Of a DNA stretch of 64,000 nucleotides, positions 61,201 to 64,000 are shown in pieces. The notes beneath the pieces were generated by a model. That model saw only the letters and a list, made by a program, of their open reading frames with translations. It had not been told where the DNA came from and did not search any database. The first letter of the stretch is position 1, and each line of letters starts with the position of its first letter. The translations under genes and the position numbers were made by a program. Source of the stretch: Azorhizobium caulinodans ORS 571 (lineage in GTDB: Bacteria > Pseudomonadota > Alphaproteobacteria > Rhizobiales > Xanthobacteraceae); assembly GCF_000010525.1 (NCBI RefSeq), contig NC_009937.1, positions 3,229,501 through 3,293,500 of the forward strand, in the 5' to 3' direction.

Positions 61201-64000
61201 GTCAAGAGCGGCTCCGGCACGCTGACGCTGACAGGCGCCAACACCTATACCGGCGGCACCACCATCTCGGCGGGCACACTCCAGATCGGCAACGGCGGCA
61301 CCTCGGGCTCCGTCAGCGGCGCCATCAGCAATGCGGGAACGCTGACCTTCAACCGCTCCGACACACTGACCTACGGCGGCGCTATCTCCGGAAGCGGTTC
61401 GGTGTTTAAGTATGGCACCGGCACGCTGACGCTGACGGGAGCCAGCACCTATACCGGCCTCACCTCGGTGCAGGGAGGTGGCCTTACGGTCAACGGCAGC
61501 CTCGCAGGCAACGTGACCCTCGGGACGGGGACCACACTGTCGGGCAGCGGCAGCATCGCCGGCAACGTGCGGGTGAACGGCGGCACGCTCTCCGGAAACC
61601 AGACCGCGCCGCTGACCATGGGCTCCCTTACGCTCGCGTCGGCGTCCAACGTCAACGTCACGCTCGGCGCCGCCAGCAGCAGCCCGGCCTTCAACGTGCT
61701 CGGGAGCCTGACGCTCGACGGCACCTTGAACGTGACCGCCAATCCCGGCTTCGGCACCGGCGTCTATCGCCTCTTCAACTACGGCGGAGGCCTGACGGAC
61801 AACGGCATCGATGTCACATCCGTCAGCGGCCTTGCCGCCAGCGTGCAGACAGCTGTGTCCGGGCAGGTCAACCTGCTGGTTACGGACCCAGGACAGAGCA
61901 TCCTTTTCTGGAATGGCCGAACCGTCACCCCGACTGGCACCGTGCAAGGCGGAGCCGGGACTTGGAGTGCAAGCGCTCAGACGAACTGGACTAATGCGGC
62001 AGGCACCTTGCCGCAAGCGTGGAATGGAAGCTTTGCCGTGTTCCAAGGCACGGCAGGTGCCGTGACGATCGACAACAGCGCAGGGGTCGTCACAACCACC
62101 GGAATGCAGTTCGCCGCTGACGGTTATCAGATCACAGGCGGCGCCCTCACGCTGACGGGTCCCACGCAGACCATCATCCGTGTGGGTGACGGCACAGCAG
62201 CAGCCACGAGCATGCGCGCGGTCATCGACAGCAAGCTCACGGGAGCGGGCGGCATCAACAAGACCGACCTCGGCACGCTGGTGCTGGGCGCCAACAATGA
62301 TTACACGGGCGGAACCACCATTTCCGCAGGAACACTCCAAATCGGAAACAGCTTTTCAAGTCTTGGAGGAAATATTTCCGGAGATATATTAAATTATGGA
62401 AATATTTCTTTTTACAGAACAGGAAAAATGATCATATCCGGAACAATATCCGGGACAGGATCATTAACGCAATACGCCGCCGGACTGGTCGGCGTTTACG
62501 GAACACTTATACTCACTGCAAACAACACATACACAGGAGGGACAACCAACGAAACGTGGGCCAACCTGCAGATTGGCAACGGAGGAACCTCCGGATCCGT
62601 GATCGGAGATATAGTCAATAAGGGCTTCCTGTATTTTAACCGCTCTGACGACATTATTTATTCTGGAACTATTTCGGGAAGCGGAGACCTATTCAAAGAC
62701 GGCAGTGGAAGACTAATTCTTACTGGCATCAACACTTATACAAGACCGACCCAAGTACGATCTGGCGAACTCGTGGTCAACGGCAGCCTCACAAGTACCG
62801 GTTGGGTCATCCTGAGCACCGGAGCGACGCTGTCCGGCAGCGGGAGTATCGGCGGCAGGGTCGAGGTGAATGGCGGCACGCTCGCGGGCACGCAGGCCGC
62901 CCCCCTCACCATGGGCGCCCTGGTTCTTGCGTCCCAATCGAATGTCAACGTCACGCTCGGCGCAGCCGGTGGCAGTGCGCCGTTCAATGTGCTGGGCAAC
63001 CTGACGCTGGACGGCACCTTGAACGTGACGGCCGATGCCGGCTTCGGGGCCGGCAGCTATCGCATCTTCGGCTATGGCGGCACGCTCACCGACAATGGCC
63101 TCGACGTGTCGCGCGCCGGTGGCTTCGTCGGCGTCATCCAGACCTCCGTGGCGGGGCAGGTCAATCTGCTGGTGTCGGACATCGGGCAGACAATGCAGTT
63201 CTGGAACGGCACGACCACGACAGCGACTGGAACGGTGGCGGGCGGCAGCGGAACCTGGACGGCCGGGCCCCAGACCAACTGGACCAATGCCGCAGGCACC
63301 GCCCCCCAGCCCTGGAGCGCCGGGTTTGCCATCTTCCAGGGCGCGGCGGGCACAGTCCGCGTTGATACCAGCGCGGGCACCGTCGCAACCACCGGCATGC
63401 AGTTCGTCACCAACGGCTATCTGGTCACCGGCGATGCCCTGACCCTGTCCGGCACCGCCCAGGCGAGCATTCGCGTGGGCGACGGAAGCGCGGCGGGCGC
63501 CGGCACGGTTGCCACGATCGCCAGCGCCCTCACCGGCACGGGCGGCATCAACAAGAACGACCTCGGCACGCTGATCCTGACGGGCGCCAACACCTATACG
63601 GGCGGCACCACCGTCACCGCCGGAACCCTGGTGGGCAACACCACCAGCCTCACCGGCAGCATCATCGACAATGCCGCCCTGGTCTTCAACCAGACCACCA
63701 CGGGCACTTATTCCGGCACCATCTCCGGCACGGGCTCGCTGACGAAGACCGGCGCGGGCACGCTGATCCTGACGGGTACCAATACCTATACGGGCGGCAC
63801 GCTCATCTCCGAGGGCACGCTCCAGATCGGCAATGGCGGCGCCACGGGCTCCATCGTCGGCAACGTCGTCAACAACGCCACGCTTGTCTTCAACCGCTCC
63901 GGCACCTACGATTTCCCCGGCACCATCACGGGCTCGGGCGCGGTGATCATCACCGGCGGCTCCACGGTGAACTTCACCTCGGCCGCCGGCTACAACGGCA
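58210..64000 (+). CDS. Giant autotransporter-type surface protein, 5' part (open at window end)
   Basis: One frame runs without a stop from at least 58159 to the window edge, about 1,930 codons from a proposed GTG at 58210. GGAGG lies about 12 bases before that GTG; other GTG/TTG starts nearby are possible. A signal peptide is clear: RAELRLGVSLTALSL then LPQPAEA. The passenger is Ser/Thr/Gly/Asn-rich beta-helix in three zones. About 58400-59700 has short VTVTNSGTVTATG-like repeats. About 59850-60850 has repeats of the SGTGSAWSSATWVSIGS kind. From about 61000 there are autotransporter-associated beta-strand (PATR) repeats such as GTLTLTGANTYTGGTT. Cysteine is nearly absent. The C-terminal barrel must lie beyond the window. 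Role: probable adhesin or surface-shielding protein. Confidence 0.85.
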   Translation, partial: MSAGDGQLSNVISRRAGGRQSSFRAELRLGVSLTALSLALPGILLLPQPAEAGCTTIGNQLVYQCDTNGVNVQPVDGTTSLSVSDMTIPSGWINYSVAPAATSSIVMTLTVSNTTVNATGNGAVNVSSQTLPATITVTLDSDVSLTNTGGSGGLWVRNQVAGDISITSGATIISTGSDALTATSNSGSVTITNTGTVTSTDNRGIYADGSPVGGAAVPVTVNNSGLVNAYLAGIRSIDSLGTSSIENSGTVTSTTKQGLIAWSQSGDVSINNSGSVLARNFIGVQGSADAGNVTIANSGYIEAQRDSSLGPSTTNQGIAASASNNVTVTNTSTGRVIAGSDTGVAVSTDNGILTVTNAGRITGTGGVNANATVGTVTVSNTGTVTATGGTGIVAVSGNGAVGVTNSGTVSATGIGILLDGTTNALTNSGTITTTGTTAVQTGNGDSTITTRGRIAAASASDTAIAMGSGSNRLVLADSATLVGKVTNVSSANTLELNGSATGSLDLGSVGATGNFQGFANLAKSGTGTWTVTGSGSSLTGTAVVNAGTLVVQGALGVSSLTVGSASPATLAISNSGTLSSTTATIGSTPGATGTVTVSGTGSAWSSATWVSIGSNGADGAVTVSNGAQFTSSRTGISTASWEAGSGGTGSLTVTGAGTLWTNTGGVDVGRTAGSTASLTVSDGATARIYNTGIYTGAGANITFTGPGTRVEVGNPNDSTQAAWLSPAGGSILVSNGVSLYTSGTYVGAGTGSPGSPVDPTTMTVTGSTTTWDSGQRIYVGGQTGGVGDGIGTLTVSGGATATTATLGVGMDTLSIGTLVLTGSGTRLTAAANPTYSALGNAYVGYSGSATATVSNGATLRADNAVRLAWASGSTGTLAIGAQAGSAAAAAGAITTPTIAFGDGTGTLVFNHTNTGYILSSAITGTGTINVLAGKTILTGDDSGFTGTTSISGGTLQIGNGGTTGTLGGNISLVGGTLAFNRSDSITYAGSLSGGGALVKSGSGTLTLTGANTYTGGTTISAGTLQIGNGGTSGSVSGAISNAGTLTFNRSDTLTYGGAISGSGSVFKYGTGTLTLTGASTYTGLTSVQGGGLTVNGSLAGNVTLGTGTTLSGSGSIAGNVRVNGGTLSGNQTAPLTMGSLTLASASNVNVTLGAASSSPAFNVLGSLTLDGTLNVTANPGFGTGVYRLFNYGGGLTDNGIDVTSVSGLAASVQTAVSGQVNLLVTDPGQSILFWNGRTVTPTGTVQGGAGTWSASAQTNWTNAAGTLPQAWNGSFAVFQGTAGAVTIDNSAGVVTTTGMQFAADGYQITGGALTLTGPTQTIIRVGDGTAAATSMRAVIDSKLTGAGGINKTDLGTLVLGANNDYTGGTTISAGTLQIGNSFSSLGGNISGDILNYGNISFYRTGKMIISGTISGTGSLTQYAAGLVGVYGTLILTANNTYTGGTTNETWANLQIGNGGTSGSVIGDIVNKGFLYFNRSDDIIYSGTISGSGDLFKDGSGRLILTGINTYTRPTQVRSGELVVNGSLTSTGWVILSTGATLSGSGSIGGRVEVNGGTLAGTQAAPLTMGALVLASQSNVNVTLGAAGGSAPFNVLGNLTLDGTLNVTADAGFGAGSYRIFGYGGTLTDNGLDVSRAGGFVGVIQTSVAGQVNLLVSDIGQTMQFWNGTTTTATGTVAGGSGTWTAGPQTNWTNAAGTAPQPWSAGFAIFQGAAGTVRVDTSAGTVATTGMQFVTNGYLVTGDALTLSGTAQASIRVGDGSAAGAGTVATIASALTGTGGINKNDLGTLILTGANTYTGGTTVTAGTLVGNTTSLTGSIIDNAALVFNQTTTGTYSGTISGTGSLTKTGAGTLILTGTNTYTGGTLISEGTLQIGNGGATGSIVGNVVNNATLVFNRSGTYDFPGTITGSGAVIITGGSTVNFTSAAGYNG
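61488..62337 (+). repeat. Passenger duplication, unit A
   Basis: First copy of a long internal repeat in the autotransporter. It runs from the VNGSLAG segment through PLTMGSLTLAS, FNVLGSLTLDGTLNVTA, QTNWTNAAGT and INKTDLGTL to a PATR motif. Matching positions in unit B lie 1287 bases (429 codons) downstream at the left end and 1293 (431 codons) at the right end. Confidence 0.85.
62331..62760 (+). other. AT-rich patch within the autotransporter gene
   Basis: About 430 bases between repeat units A and B are strikingly AT-rich. In 62341-62460 I count 41 G+C of 120 (34%), while the flanks look well above 60%. The reading frame stays open, using codons such as ATA, TTA, AAT and GGA that are rare elsewhere in the window. 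The encoded PATR repeats are degenerate: ANNTYTGGTTNETWANLQIG replaces the usual TTISAGTLQIG. Confidence 0.85.
62775..63630 (+). repeat. Passenger duplication, unit B
   Basis: Second copy of the long repeat, containing PLTMGALVLAS, FNVLGNLTLDGTLNVTA, QTNWTNAAGT and INKNDLGTL. It is GC-rich throughout and aligns with unit A without frame change, with scattered substitutions and a net insertion of two codons. Confidence 0.85.

Noticed and set aside
58400-64000. Possible CRISPR-like or satellite repeat array
   Set aside because: The repeats are in-frame, diverged protein repeats of different lengths without constant-size spacers.

Overview
The window is GC-rich, densely coded chromosome from an alphaproteobacterium, most likely of the Hyphomicrobiales (Xanthobacter/Azorhizobium-like). 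This rests on the pyrB-pyrC'-plsY-dprA order, gatCA with a separate gatB, a recA gene under a GAAC-N7-GAAC LexA box, and many divergent IclR/LacI/AraC catabolic loci. No phage, insertion sequence or CRISPR array was seen.

Layout. 1-12.7 kb is mostly housekeeping: a partial gene, two tandem secreted polysaccharide deacetylases, a GNAT acetyltransferase, tRNA-Leu(GAG), lipB, ruvX, an UPF0173 hydrolase, recQ, gatC-gatA, a small chorismate mutase, a glycosyltransferase and gatB. 12.7-22.8 kb holds dprA, plsY, a dihydroorotase-like gene lacking its metal ligands, pyrB, a proline-rich secreted protein, an AEC transporter, alaS and recA. 22.9-31.5 kb is accessory: a LacI regulator facing a DapA-like aldolase and an MFS carrier across a palindromic operator, an AraC regulator, then an overlapping cassette of formylglycine-generating enzyme, Tat-exported arylsulfatase and beta-barrel outer-membrane protein.

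31.5-48.9 kb is a divergent catabolic locus. Rightward genes follow the order of the Rhodopseudomonas palustris pimFABCD operon for dicarboxylate (pimelate) beta-oxidation. Leftward runs a Liv-type ABC transporter (livKHMGF), a nitronate monooxygenase-like protein, an enoyl-CoA hydratase/isomerase, an IclR regulator, a class III CoA-transferase and a class V aminotransferase-like protein. The 363-bp region between the two arms carries three related inverted repeats of the TTCYGCA/TGCRGAA type, which suggests joint control by the local IclR protein.

49-57.7 kb carries two MFS carriers and an aromatic ring-cleavage set: type I extradiol dioxygenase, MhpA-like flavin monooxygenase, FAH-family hydrolase, a divergent BKACE-family protein and a second IclR regulator. 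58.2-64 kb is the 5' part of a very large autotransporter-type surface protein that is still open at the window edge. Its passenger contains a tandem duplication of about 1.29 kb and a sharply AT-rich patch.

Nothing here is certainly a new system. The best leads are the FGE-sulfatase-porin cassette, the pim/Liv divergon with its operators, the degenerate dihydroorotase and the mosaic autotransporter.
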